A stretch of 46,245 nucleotides of DNA from Hydrogenophaga sp. (lineage in GTDB: Bacteria > Pseudomonadota > Gammaproteobacteria > Burkholderiales > Burkholderiaceae_C), in contig NZ_JAHCKK010000029.1 in assembly GCF_026125825.1 (NCBI RefSeq), forward strand, positions 1-46,245, written 5' to 3'. Every line of letters starts with the position of its first letter. The stretch's first letter is position 1. Of the stretch, positions 7,651 through 16,128 are shown in pieces. The notes beneath the pieces are model-generated. The model was not told the origin of the DNA, made no database searches, and was given only the letters and a program-made list of their open reading frames with translations. The position numbers were made by a program, and so were the translations under genes.

Positions 7651-8552
7651 GGGGCGACACGCCTCCCCAGTGGATGCGCCAGCGCGAACGCAGCCACCTC
7701 GGCGCGCTGCGGTTCATGGTCTGGCTCTCGCTCACCCTGGGCCGCCCCTTCGGCCGCTTCGTGCTGCGCTTCGTCACCCTGTACTTCGTGCTCTTCTCGC
7801 CCCGGGCGCGCCGCGCCGGCCGCGACTACCTGCGCCGCGCGCTCGGCCGCGCGCCCACCTGGCTCGACGGTTACCGTCATGTGCACAGCTTTGCCAGCAC
7901 CGTGCACGACCGCGTCTACCTGCTCAATGACCGCTTTGATCTGTTCGACATCACCTTCGTGGGTGACGATGCCTTGCACGAAACCTTGCAGCGCCAGCGC
8001 GGCGCCCTGCTGCTCGGCGCCCACCTGGGCAGCTTCGAGGTGCTGCGCGTGATGGCCCACGCGCGGGCCCATGCGCCCGTGGCCATGATGATGTACGAGG
8101 ACAACGCGCAGAAGATCAACGCCATCCTCAACGCCATCAAACCCGGCGCCCGGCAGGACGTGGTGGCGCTGGGACATCCGGATACCATGCTCAAGGCGCG
8201 CGACAAGCTCGACGACGGCTACCTGGTGGGTCTTCTGGCCGACCGTTCCCTGGCCAACGACAGCACGGCAGAATGCCTGTTCCTGGGGGAGCCGGCGCGA
8301 TTCGCGGTCGGACCCTGGCGCATGGCCGCCATGCTGCGCCGGCCGGTGTTCTTCATGGCCGGCCTGTACCTGGGTGGCAACCGCTACGAACTGCGTTTCG
8401 AGCAGTTGGCCGATTTCTCCGACGTCGAGCGCGGCGAGCGCGATGCCGCCATCGCGCAGGCCATGCAGGCCTATGCCGACCGCCTGAGCGAACTCTGTCG
8501 CCGGGCGCCTTACAACTGGTTCAACTTTTACGACTTCTGGCCACGCAAATGA
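7647..8552 (+). CDS. LpxL/HtrB-like lipid acyltransferase
   Basis: A 301-residue protein of the lysophospholipid/lauroyl acyltransferase family. An N-terminal hydrophobic segment (about residues 22-52) anchors it to the inner membrane. The catalytic HX4E motif is seen in GAHLGSFE (His126, Glu131), and a later ADRSL segment fits the family's second block. Lipid A relatives transfer an acyl group from ACP to a sugar-linked hydroxyl. In an APE cluster the likely donor is the finished polyenoyl-ACP or a fatty acyl-ACP, used to build the lipid-linked product. It overlaps both neighbours by 4 bp or less. It is clearly distinct from the PlsC-type acyltransferase in the partner operon. Confidence 0.82.
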   Translation: MRGDTPPQWMRQRERSHLGALRFMVWLSLTLGRPFGRFVLRFVTLYFVLFSPRARRAGRDYLRRALGRAPTWLDGYRHVHSFASTVHDRVYLLNDRFDLFDITFVGDDALHETLQRQRGALLLGAHLGSFEVLRVMAHARAHAPVAMMMYEDNAQKINAILNAIKPGARQDVVALGHPDTMLKARDKLDDGYLVGLLADRSLANDSTAECLFLGEPARFAVGPWRMAAMLRRPVFFMAGLYLGGNRYELRFEQLADFSDVERGERDAAIAQAMQAYADRLSELCRRAPYNWFNFYDFWPRK

Positions 8553-9112
8553 TCCGACGACTCTTCTGCGGCCTCGCGCTGCTGGGCTTGAGCGCCCTGG
8601 CGCACGCCGCCCTCGACATCGACCAGCTGATGGCCGAACTGGCCCGCAACCCGGGCGGACAGGCGAAGTTTGTCGAAAAACGTCACCTTGCGCTGCTCGA
8701 CAAGCCGGTCATCGCCACCGGCGAGATGCGCTACACGCCACCCGACCGGCTGGAGAAGCGCACGCTCACGCCCCAGGTCGAGACCATGGTGCTGGACAAG
8801 GACACGCTCAGCCTGGAGCGTGACCGCCGCCGCATGACCATCCGGCTGAGCGCGCGCCCCGAGGTGGCCGCCTTCGTGGACAGCATTCGCAGCACGCTCG
8901 CGGGCGACCGCGCCGCGCTCGAGCGCAACTACAAGCTCTCGCTCAGCGGTGGCCTGGAGGCCTGGGTGCTGGTGCTGGTGCCCAACGACGAACGCATCAC
9001 CAGCCTGCTCAAGAGCATCACGGTCAAGGGCGTGCGCCAGCAGGTGCTGGGCATCGACTACCTGCAGGCCGATGGCGACCGCACCGAAATGACGATCGAG
9101 CCAACGCCATGA
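8549..9112 (+). CDS. LolA-like periplasmic lipid carrier
   Basis: A 187-residue exported protein with a Sec signal peptide (MIRRLFCGLALLGLSALAHA, cleavage expected after residue 20 or 21). The mature part has the alternating strand pattern of outer-membrane lipoprotein carrier LolA/LolB folds, including the segment FVEKRHLALLDKPVIATGEM and YTPPDRLEK. APE clusters carry such a protein beside the MMPL exporter, and it probably shuttles the lipid-linked pigment through the periplasm to the outer membrane. It is not the housekeeping LolA, judging from its place inside the operon. Its start overlaps the acyltransferase stop (ATGA) and its stop overlaps the exporter start. Confidence 0.8.
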   Translation: MIRRLFCGLALLGLSALAHAALDIDQLMAELARNPGGQAKFVEKRHLALLDKPVIATGEMRYTPPDRLEKRTLTPQVETMVLDKDTLSLERDRRRMTIRLSARPEVAAFVDSIRSTLAGDRAALERNYKLSLSGGLEAWVLVLVPNDERITSLLKSITVKGVRQQVLGIDYLQADGDRTEMTIEPTP

Positions 9113-11448
9113 CCCGAAGTGTCTGGCGCGCCCTGCTGATCTGGCTGGCGGCGATGGCCGTCGGCCTGGGCCTGTTGTGGAACACACGGTTCTCGGCCGA
9201 CGTCTCCTTCTTCCTGCCCTCCAAGCCCACGCCCGAGCAGGCGGTCATGGTGGACCAGCTGCGCGAGGGCGCGGTCTCGCGCCTGCTGATGCTGGCCATC
9301 GTCGGTGGCACGCCGGAGCAGCGCGCCGATGCATCGCGCGCGCTGCGCGCCTCGCTCAAAGACGAGCCCAGCCTGGACACCGTGCAGAACGGCGAAGCCG
9401 ATGCGATGGACGCCGCGCGCGATTTCCTGCTTGACCACCGCTATGTGCTCAGCAGCGCCGTCACGCCCGAGCGCTTTAGCGTGGAAGGCCTGCGCAGCGC
9501 GGTGAACCACAGCGTGGACCTGCTCAGTTCCTCGGCTGGCCTGCTGTTCAAACCCTACCTGGCGCGCGACCCCACGGGCGAGCTGGTCGAACTGGTCTCG
9601 GGCCTGAACGCGGGCGTGCAACCCAACGAGCAGGACGGCGTGTGGGCCTCGCGCGACGGCGAGCGCGCCATGCTGGTGGTGCAGACGCACGCGCTCGGCT
9701 CCGACACCGACGGCCAGGCCGCCGCCATCGACCTGATCCGCGAGCGCTTCGCGCAGGTCGTGCAGCAGCCTGGCCTGCAGGCCCTCACGCTGGAAATGTC
9801 GGGCCCCGGTCTGTTTGCGGTGCGCGCGCGGGCCACCATTCAGGAAGAGGTCAGCCGACTCTCGCTCATCAGCACGGCCATCCTCGCGGTGATGCTGGGT
9901 TTCGTCTACCGCCGTGGGCGCCTGATGCTGCTCACGCTGGTGCCGGTGCTCAGCGGCACGCTGGCCGCCATCGTGATGGTCGGCCTCGTGCACGGGACCG
10001 TGTTCGGCATCACCGTGGGCTTTGGCGCCGCGCTCATCGGCGAGGCGGTGGACTACGCCATCTACTACTTCGTGCAGTCCGGGCGGCAGGGCGTGGGGTC
10101 CTGGCGCGAGCAGTACTGGCCCACCATCCGTCTGGGTGTGCTCACGTCGGTGCTCGGGTTCGGCGCCTTGTTGTTCTCGGGGTTCCCGGGCCTGGCGCAG
10201 CTGGGCCTGTACGCCATCACCGGGGTGCTCACGGCCGCGCTGGTCACCCGCTACCTGCTGCCGCAGCTCGCGGGCCCGGGCGTGCACCTGCACGACGGCG
10301 CTCGCCAGGGCCGGCTGCTGCGGCCGCTGGTGAAACACGCCACCGTGTTGCGCTGGCCGCTGTTGGCCCTGGTTCTCGCCTCGAGCGTGTACCTCGTGCA
10401 GGAGCGCGAAGGCGTCTGGCAGTCCGACCTGTCCGCGTTGTCCACCGTGAGCCAGGCCGAGGGCGAACTCGATGCGCGGCTGCGCGGTGACCTCGGGGCC
10501 CCCGATGCGCGCTACATGGCGGTGATCACCGCGCCCGACCGCGAGAGCGCGCTGCAGGCGGCCGAACGCGCGGGCGCCAAGCTGCGCCCTCTGGTCGAAC
10601 AGGGCCTGATCGGCGGCTTCGACACCCCGGCGCGCTTCCTGCCCAGCGAGGCCACCCAGGCGGCGCGCCGCGCCAGCCTGCCCGCGCCCGAAGAACTGCG
10701 CGAACGGCTGCGCAGCGCCCTGGTCGACGCGCCCCTCCCGGCCGATCGCCTGCAGCCCTTCCTGGACGACGTGGCGGCCGCGCGCCAGGCGCCCAACCTG
10801 ACTCGCCAGGACCTCGAAGGCACGGGCCTGGGGCTCGCGGTGGACGCGCTGCTGATGCAGCGCTCCAACGGCTGGAGCGTGCTGCTGCCCCTGCGCCCCT
10901 CGGCCGAGGCCGCCGGTGCGGACATCCCCGTGGCGGCCGTGCGCGAGGCGCTGGCCGGCAGCGGTGCGCTGTTCATCGACCTCAAGGGCGAGTTCGACAC
11001 GCTCTACGGCGAATACATCGACGAGGCCATCGTGCTCTCGCTGGCGGGCTTTCTCGCCATCGTCGTGGCCATGGCCTTCGTGCAGCGCAGTGCGTTGCGG
11101 CTGGCCAGCGTGATGCTGCCGCTGGTGATGGCGGTGCTGGTCGTGATCGCCGGCCTGCACTTCTTCGGCGTGCGCCTGCACCTGCTGCACCTGGTGGGCA
11201 TGTTGCTGACCGTGGCCGTGGGTTCCAACTACGCGCTGTTCTTCGACCGCCTCGCGCTGGGCGAAGTGCTGGACGACGAAACCTTGCTGTCGATCGGCGT
11301 GGCCAGCTTCACCACCGTCATCGGTTTCGGCGTACTGGCCTGGTCGACGGTGCCGGTGCTGCATGCCATCGGCGTGACGGTGGGCCCGGGCGCGGTGCTG
11401 GCGCTGGTGCTGTCGGCGGCGTTCGCGGTCAGAAAGCCCGCGCCATGA
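9109..11448 (+). CDS. MMPL/RND-family exporter
   Basis: A 779-residue inner-membrane transporter with the duplicated RND layout: TM1 at about residues 4-22, a periplasmic domain, a bundle of five TM helices at about 245-390, one TM at about 418-434, a second periplasmic domain, and a last bundle at about 640-775. The cytoplasmic linker shows GxxxD-like features (GFGAALIGEAVDYAIYYF), a polar TM4 segment that usually carries the proton relay. MMPL proteins export lipids using the proton motive force. In APE clusters this is the presumed exporter of the finished lipid, handing it to the LolA-like protein encoded directly upstream. Confidence 0.88.
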   Translation: MTRSVWRALLIWLAAMAVGLGLLWNTRFSADVSFFLPSKPTPEQAVMVDQLREGAVSRLLMLAIVGGTPEQRADASRALRASLKDEPSLDTVQNGEADAMDAARDFLLDHRYVLSSAVTPERFSVEGLRSAVNHSVDLLSSSAGLLFKPYLARDPTGELVELVSGLNAGVQPNEQDGVWASRDGERAMLVVQTHALGSDTDGQAAAIDLIRERFAQVVQQPGLQALTLEMSGPGLFAVRARATIQEEVSRLSLISTAILAVMLGFVYRRGRLMLLTLVPVLSGTLAAIVMVGLVHGTVFGITVGFGAALIGEAVDYAIYYFVQSGRQGVGSWREQYWPTIRLGVLTSVLGFGALLFSGFPGLAQLGLYAITGVLTAALVTRYLLPQLAGPGVHLHDGARQGRLLRPLVKHATVLRWPLLALVLASSVYLVQEREGVWQSDLSALSTVSQAEGELDARLRGDLGAPDARYMAVITAPDRESALQAAERAGAKLRPLVEQGLIGGFDTPARFLPSEATQAARRASLPAPEELRERLRSALVDAPLPADRLQPFLDDVAAARQAPNLTRQDLEGTGLGLAVDALLMQRSNGWSVLLPLRPSAEAAGADIPVAAVREALAGSGALFIDLKGEFDTLYGEYIDEAIVLSLAGFLAIVVAMAFVQRSALRLASVMLPLVMAVLVVIAGLHFFGVRLHLLHLVGMLLTVAVGSNYALFFDRLALGEVLDDETLLSIGVASFTTVIGFGVLAWSTVPVLHAIGVTVGPGAVLALVLSAAFAVRKPAP

Positions 11449-12083
11449 AGCCCTTGCGCACCGTCGGCACGTCGGGCGCTGCACCGCAGTTGCTCGTGAT
11501 GCTGCCCGGTGTGGGCATGCGGCCGGAGGACATCTTCGAAGCCGGCTTCGCCGAGGCCATCGCACGCCGTGACCTGGCGCTGGACCTGCTGGCGGTGGAC
11601 ATCAGTGGCCTGGGCCTCGATGCCGTGGACACCTGGGATGCCTTGCAGCACCACGTGCTCACGCCGGCGCGCGAGCGCGGTGCGCGCGTCTGGCTGGGCG
11701 GCATCTCGCTCGGTGGCATGGTCGCGATGGCGCATCTGGCCGCGCGCCCCGGCGTGGCCGACGGCCTGTGCCTGCTCGCGCCGTATCCGGGCAGCCGCCC
11801 GAGCGTGAATGTGATCGAGCGCGCCGGTGGCATCGAGCGCTGGCAGCCAACCGCGCAAGACTTGCAGGACCCCGAACTGCGTGTATGGCAGTGGTTGCAG
11901 CGGCCGCCCGCCGACCTGCCCGTCTTCGTCGGCCATGGCACCGAAGACCGCTTCGCCCAGCGCATCGCGCAACTGGCCGAGCGCTTCCCGCCTGCGTCGC
12001 GCCACACCGTGCCGGGTGGGCACGACTGGTCGGCCTGGCAGCCGCTGTGGGCGCGTTTCCTCGATGCCGGGCACTTCCACTGA
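11445..12083 (+). CDS. Alpha/beta hydrolase (thioesterase/esterase candidate)
   Basis: A 212-residue single-domain alpha/beta hydrolase. The nucleophile elbow is GISLGG with Ser88; the acid is probably the Asp in GTEDRF and the base is His193 in PGGHDWSAW. There is no signal peptide, so it should act in the cytoplasm. It overlaps the exporter gene by 4 bp. E. coli APE clusters carry a hotdog thioesterase (ApeK) and I see none here; this hydrolase may take over release or editing of acyl-ACP intermediates. That replacement is inference. Ester cleavage of a lipid intermediate is the main alternative. Confidence 0.75.
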   Translation: MKPLRTVGTSGAAPQLLVMLPGVGMRPEDIFEAGFAEAIARRDLALDLLAVDISGLGLDAVDTWDALQHHVLTPARERGARVWLGGISLGGMVAMAHLAARPGVADGLCLLAPYPGSRPSVNVIERAGGIERWQPTAQDLQDPELRVWQWLQRPPADLPVFVGHGTEDRFAQRIAQLAERFPPASRHTVPGGHDWSAWQPLWARFLDAGHFH

Positions 12084-12084
12084 C

Positions 12085-12894
12085 ATGGCCACCTCGCGCT
12101 GGAAACCGTCCCCCTTCCTGAGTGCCAGCGCAGCCGTGCATGGCGCGGCCGTGCTGGGCACCCTCGTCGCACCCGCCGCCTGGCCCTGGGCGGTGGGTGC
12201 GCTGGCGGCCAACCATGCGCTGCTGGCCGGGGCCGGCCTGTGGCCGAGTTCGCGCCTGCTTGGCCCCAACCTGATCCGACTGCCCGAGACGTCGGTGCGT
12301 CGGTGTGAGGTCGCGCTGACCATCGACGACGGGCCCGACCCCGAGGTGACGCCGCGCGTGCTCGACCTGCTCGACGCCGCCAACACCAGAGCCAGCTTCT
12401 TCTGCATCGGCCGCATTGCCCGGCAGCACCCCGCGCTGTGCCGCGAGATCGTGCGGCGCGGCCACCGCGTGGAGAACCACGGGTACGCGCACAGCAATGT
12501 GTTTTCGCTGTTCGGCCCTGGCGCCATGCGGCGCGACATCGCCCGCGCGCAGGCCACGCTGGCCGACATCACCGGCGAAGCGCCGCGTTTCTTCCGCGCC
12601 ACCGCGGGCCTGCGCAACCCGTTCCTCGATCCGGTGCTGCACGGCCTGGGCCTGACGCTCGCCACCTGGACGCGCCGCGCCTACGACACCCGCACCGGCG
12701 ACCCCGAACGCGTGTTCCATCGCCTCTCGCAACACCTGGGGCCTGGCGACATCGTGCTGATGCACGATGGACACTGCGCCCGCACCCCCACGGGGGAACC
12801 CGTCATCCTCGTGGTGCTGCCGCGCCTGCTGCAGACCCTCGCCGAGCGCCAGCTCTCACCCGTCACCTTGAACCAAGCCCTGCCCCACCCATGA
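12085..12894 (+). CDS. NodB-type polysaccharide deacetylase, membrane-anchored
   Basis: A 269-residue protein with two N-terminal hydrophobic segments (about residues 11-30 and 33-52) and a NodB-homology carbohydrate esterase domain. Motif 1 is TIDDGPD (Asp81, Asp82), motif 2 is NHGYAHSN (His132 and His136, the metal ligands) and motif 3 is FFRATAGLRNP, where the usual Arg-Pro-Pro is changed. Such enzymes remove acetyl groups from amino sugars. Within a pigment operon it may act on the sugar that links the polyene to lipid, in line with the glycosyltransferase of the partner operon. It lies 1 bp after the hydrolase gene and overlaps the methyltransferase gene by 4 bp. Confidence 0.78.
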   Translation: MATSRWKPSPFLSASAAVHGAAVLGTLVAPAAWPWAVGALAANHALLAGAGLWPSSRLLGPNLIRLPETSVRRCEVALTIDDGPDPEVTPRVLDLLDAANTRASFFCIGRIARQHPALCREIVRRGHRVENHGYAHSNVFSLFGPGAMRRDIARAQATLADITGEAPRFFRATAGLRNPFLDPVLHGLGLTLATWTRRAYDTRTGDPERVFHRLSQHLGPGDIVLMHDGHCARTPTGEPVILVVLPRLLQTLAERQLSPVTLNQALPHP

Positions 12895-13613
12895 GCCGTC
12901 AATCCGTCCAGATGCTGGTCAACGAAGCCAGCCAGACCTTTCGCCCCAGCGGGCGCTTCGCCTACCACTACGCGCGCGGCAAGCTCGGCTACGACAGCAT
13001 CTTCCATGAGATGCTGCGCCGGGGCCTGCTGCCCGAAGGCGGCCACTACCTCGACCTCGGCTGCGGCCAGGGCAGCCTGTTTGCCTGGCTGCTGGCCGCG
13101 CGCCGTTTGCACGACCAGGGCCACTGGCCGGCTGGCTGGGCGCCACCGCCGGCGCCGAAGAAGCTGCGCGGCGTCGAACTCATGCAACGCGACGTGGACC
13201 GCGCTGCGCGCGCCTTCGGCCCGCAGCACCCGGTGGTGCGGGTGGAGCAGGGCGACATGAACGCGGTGGACTTCGGCCGGCCCGACGCCATCCTCATCCT
13301 CGACGCCCTGCATTACTTCAGCCACGAGCAGCAGCGCGAGGTGCTCGCGCGCATCCGCCAGGCCCTGCCGCCCGGGGGCGTGTTCCTCACCCGCATTGGC
13401 GATGCGGGCGCGGGCCTGACCTACCGGATCTGCAACGGCGTGGACCGCCTCGTCACCTACACCCGCGGGCACCGCCTTCCGCGCCTGTACTGCCGCACCC
13501 TGCAGGACTGGGTCGCCGAGCTGCAGCGCCTGGGCTTCGTGGTCGAGACCGAGCCCATGAGCGGCCGCAAACCCTTTGCCAACGTGATGCTGGTGTGCCG
13601 GGTACCGCACTGA
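12891..13613 (+). CDS. Class I SAM-dependent methyltransferase
   Basis: A 240-residue Rossmann-like methyltransferase. Motif I is YLDLGCGQGSLF (from residue 53), the acidic end of strand 2 is seen as GVELMQRDV, and motif IV appears as AILILDALHYF. An insertion rich in Trp, Pro and Lys separates motif I from strand 2. The domain is preceded by about 50 helical residues. In APE pathways a methyltransferase may methylate the aryl head group (as in the 4-hydroxy-3-methylphenyl head in E. coli) or a free carboxyl. The target here is not known. A gap of 62 bp before the next ketosynthase gene is the largest in this half of the operon. Confidence 0.8.
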   Translation: MSRQSVQMLVNEASQTFRPSGRFAYHYARGKLGYDSIFHEMLRRGLLPEGGHYLDLGCGQGSLFAWLLAARRLHDQGHWPAGWAPPPAPKKLRGVELMQRDVDRAARAFGPQHPVVRVEQGDMNAVDFGRPDAILILDALHYFSHEQQREVLARIRQALPPGGVFLTRIGDAGAGLTYRICNGVDRLVTYTRGHRLPRLYCRTLQDWVAELQRLGFVVETEPMSGRKPFANVMLVCRVPH

Positions 13614-13675
13614 GCGCGGCCGGTTTTCCTGCCACCATCTGAGACAATGCCCGACCCCGTTTTTGCGCCCCGACC

Positions 13676-14872
13676 GTGACTCCCCTGCTGCTGTCCGCCT
13701 ACACCGTCACCACCTGCCTGGGGGTGGGAATCAACGCCCACCGCGAGGCCGTGCGCCAGGGGCGCAGCGGGCTTGGGCCGTGCCGCTTCGAAACCGTGGA
13801 CCTGCCGACCTGGGTGGGTGAAATCGAGGCGGTGGACGCCCAGGCCCTGCCCGCTGCACTGGCCGCCTACGACTGCCGCAACCACCGCCTGGCCCTGCTC
13901 GCACTGCGCGCCGATGGCTTCGAGGACCGGGTGCGCGCCGCGGTGGCGAAACATGGTGCTTCCCGCGTCGGCGTTTTCATGGGCACCAGCACCTCGGGCA
14001 TCCTGGAGACCGAGCTGGCCTACCGCCAGCGCGATCCCGCCAGCGGCGCGCTGCCCGCCACATTCGGCTACGCCACCACGCACAACCCCCATGCGCTCAG
14101 CGAGTTCCTGCGCCGGCACCTGGGCATCACCGGCATGGCCATGACGATCTCCACCGCCTGCTCGTCCAGCGCCAAGGTGTTCGCCGCCGCCGCCCGCCAG
14201 ATCGAGCTGGGCACCATCGACGCGGCCCTGGTCGGCGGCGTCGACTCGCTGTGCCTGACCACCTTGTACGGCTTCGCCTCGCTCGAACTCACCTCCGCCC
14301 AACCCTGCCGGCCGTATGACGCAGAGCGCGACGGCATCTCCATTGGCGAAGGTGCCGCCTACGCGCTGCTGGAACGCGGCGCTCAAGCCGCCGACGCGCA
14401 GGCCGTTTGGCTGCTGGGCGCGGGCGAATCCAGTGACGCGCACCACATGTCCGCGCCGCATCCCGAAGGCCTGGGCGCGAAACTGGCCATGGAAGCCGCG
14501 CTGCGCTCCTCGTCCCTGCAGCCGAGCGACATCCACTACATCAACCTGCACGGCACGGCCACACCGGCCAACGACAGCGCCGAGGGCAAGGCCGTGTCCG
14601 CCGTGTTCGGCGCGCGCGTGCCGTGCTCGTCCACCAAGGGCGCCACCGGCCACACCCTGGGCGCAGCCGGCGCGGTGGAAGCGGTGTTGTGCGCGCTGGC
14701 CCTGGTCGACGGTCATCTGCCCGGCAGCCCCGGCACGCGCGAGCTCGATCCTTCCATCGGGTTGTGCTACCAGCTGCACGGAGGGCCCGCCGCGCTGCGC
14801 CACGCGCTCACCAACTCCTTCGGTTTCGGCGGCAGCAACTGCAGCCTGGTGTTTGGAAAGGCCGCTGCATGA
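13676..14872 (+). CDS. Beta-ketoacyl-ACP synthase, chain-extending partner (ApeO-like)
   Basis: A 398-residue ketosynthase with an intact Cys-His-His triad: Cys162 in STACSSSAK, His292 in NLHGTATPAND, Lys321 and His326 in STKGATGHTLGAAG. The C-terminal NSFGFGGSNCS loop is present. It starts with GTG; no in-frame ATG fits. The next gene overlaps by 4 bp and encodes a protein related to ketosynthases but without the triad, so the pair has the KS/chain-length-factor layout of type II PKS, equal to ApeO with ApeC in E. coli. It should carry out repeated extension of the polyene. The GTACSS region differs from that of the first ketosynthase, so the two are not a recent duplication. Confidence 0.9.
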   Translation: MTPLLLSAYTVTTCLGVGINAHREAVRQGRSGLGPCRFETVDLPTWVGEIEAVDAQALPAALAAYDCRNHRLALLALRADGFEDRVRAAVAKHGASRVGVFMGTSTSGILETELAYRQRDPASGALPATFGYATTHNPHALSEFLRRHLGITGMAMTISTACSSSAKVFAAAARQIELGTIDAALVGGVDSLCLTTLYGFASLELTSAQPCRPYDAERDGISIGEGAAYALLERGAQAADAQAVWLLGAGESSDAHHMSAPHPEGLGAKLAMEAALRSSSLQPSDIHYINLHGTATPANDSAEGKAVSAVFGARVPCSSTKGATGHTLGAAGAVEAVLCALALVDGHLPGSPGTRELDPSIGLCYQLHGGPAALRHALTNSFGFGGSNCSLVFGKAAA

Positions 14873-15663
14873 ACGCGCCCTTGAACGCCTGGATCACCGG
14901 CATCGGCCTGATCGCACCGGGCCTGCCCGACTGGCCCAGCGCGCGCGCCGTGCTGCGCGGCGAACAGGCCTGGACCTCCGCGCCCTCGGTGCTGCCCACG
15001 CCCACGCTGCTGCCGCCGGCCGAGCGCCGGCGCGCGAGCCGCGTGATCAAGCTTGCGCTAGGCATCGGCCTGGAGGCCGCAGCCGGCGCCGACGTGTCCA
15101 CCCTGGCCACGGTGTTCAGCGCCTCGGGTTCGGACGGCCACAACTGCCACGCGCTGTGCGAGCAGCTCGCCACCGACGACCGCCACATCTCGCCCACCCG
15201 TTTTCACAACTCCGTGCACAACGCGCCGGCCGGCTACTGGGGCATTGCCACGAAGTCCATGGCGCCCTGCCAGGTGCTGTGTGCCCACGACGGCAGCTTC
15301 GGCGCGGGCCTGATCGACGCGCTCGGGCAGGTGGTGCTGGATCGCCAGGCCACGCTGCTGCTGGCCTACGACAGCGAGTACCCCGAGCCCCTGTTCGCCA
15401 AACGGCCCGTGCCCGACTGCGCGGGCGTGTCCCTGCGCCTGGAAGGACAGCCCTCGCCGCAGGCGCTGGCGCACATCACGGTGCAGACCACCGAAGCGCC
15501 TGCGCGGCCCCTGGAGCAGGCCACGCTCGAACCCTTGCGCGCCGCCATTCCCGCGCTGCGGGCGCTGCCGCTGCTGGAGCGCCTGGCGCAAGGCCGCAGC
15601 GGCGAGGTCTGCATCGACTACCTGCCCGGCCTGCAGATCCGGGTTCAGATCGACATCGCATGA
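14869..15663 (+). CDS. Ketosynthase-like chain length factor (catalytically dead partner)
   Basis: A 264-residue protein of the short Ketoacyl-synt_2 type. It keeps the N-terminal ketosynthase-like opening (WITGIGLIAPGLPDW) and the family segment HNSVHNAPAGYWGIAT, but where an active enzyme has its Cys it shows CAHDGSFGAG (residues 138-147), and the C-terminal half with the two His blocks is missing. It is therefore not expected to condense, and should pair with the ketosynthase encoded just upstream (4-bp overlap) to set polyene length. This is the usual arrangement in APE clusters. Confidence 0.85.
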   Translation: MNAPLNAWITGIGLIAPGLPDWPSARAVLRGEQAWTSAPSVLPTPTLLPPAERRRASRVIKLALGIGLEAAAGADVSTLATVFSASGSDGHNCHALCEQLATDDRHISPTRFHNSVHNAPAGYWGIATKSMAPCQVLCAHDGSFGAGLIDALGQVVLDRQATLLLAYDSEYPEPLFAKRPVPDCAGVSLRLEGQPSPQALAHITVQTTEAPARPLEQATLEPLRAAIPALRALPLLERLAQGRSGEVCIDYLPGLQIRVQIDIA

Positions 15664-16106
15664 GCCCGGCCACGCTGGACCACGCCGGCATCGCGGCCCG
15701 CATCCCGCACCACGGCGACATGTGCCTGCTCGATGCGGTCACGGCGTGGTCGGCCGATCACGTGGTGTGCCGGGCCGTGGGCCACACCGACCCGGCGCAC
15801 CCGCTGCGCGCGCACGGTCGCCTCGGTGCGGCCCATGGCATCGAGTACGCCGCGCAGGCCATGGCGGTGCACGGCGCGCTGGTGGCCGGCACCGAGGCCG
15901 CGCCGCGCCAGGGGTACCTCACCAGCGTGCGCGGCGTCACCCTGCACGCCGCGCGGCTGGACGACCTGCCGGGTCCGTTGGACGTGCGCGCCGAGCGCCT
16001 CTCGGGGGACGCCTCCAACGTGCTCTACCGTTTCACCGTGGCCCATGCCGGCCGCTGCCTGCTCGAAGGGCGCGCGGCCGTGGTGCTCGACGCCGAATCC
16101 CTCTGA
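15660..16106 (+). CDS. Hotdog-fold dehydratase partner (ApeP-like)
   Basis: A 148-residue single hotdog domain of the 3-hydroxylacyl-ACP dehydratase group. The N-terminal RIPHHGDMCLLDAV segment (residues 14-27) is the family signature, and IEYAAQAMAVHGAL forms the central helix. APE systems use two different hotdog subunits; this longer one fits ApeP and the short protein at 7336-7650 fits ApeI. It should help form the conjugated double bonds after each ketoreduction. It overlaps the chain length factor gene by 4 bp. Confidence 0.83.
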   Translation: MSPATLDHAGIAARIPHHGDMCLLDAVTAWSADHVVCRAVGHTDPAHPLRAHGRLGAAHGIEYAAQAMAVHGALVAGTEAAPRQGYLTSVRGVTLHAARLDDLPGPLDVRAERLSGDASNVLYRFTVAHAGRCLLEGRAAVVLDAESL

Positions 16107-16128
16107 ACCCGAACAAGGACCCACAGCC

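Noticed and set aside
9058-11565. Open frame of 835 codons on the minus strand opposite the MMPL exporter gene
   Set aside because: Its product is a His/Gln/Arg-rich low-complexity string, the usual shadow of a high-GC membrane-protein gene; the plus strand has clear TM helices and overlapping operon neighbours.
14316-16106. A single 596-codon gene covering the chain length factor and the second dehydratase
   Set aside because: The first two thirds of that frame are Arg/Ala-rich shadow; only the part from 15660 is hotdog-like, and it starts at an ATGA overlap.
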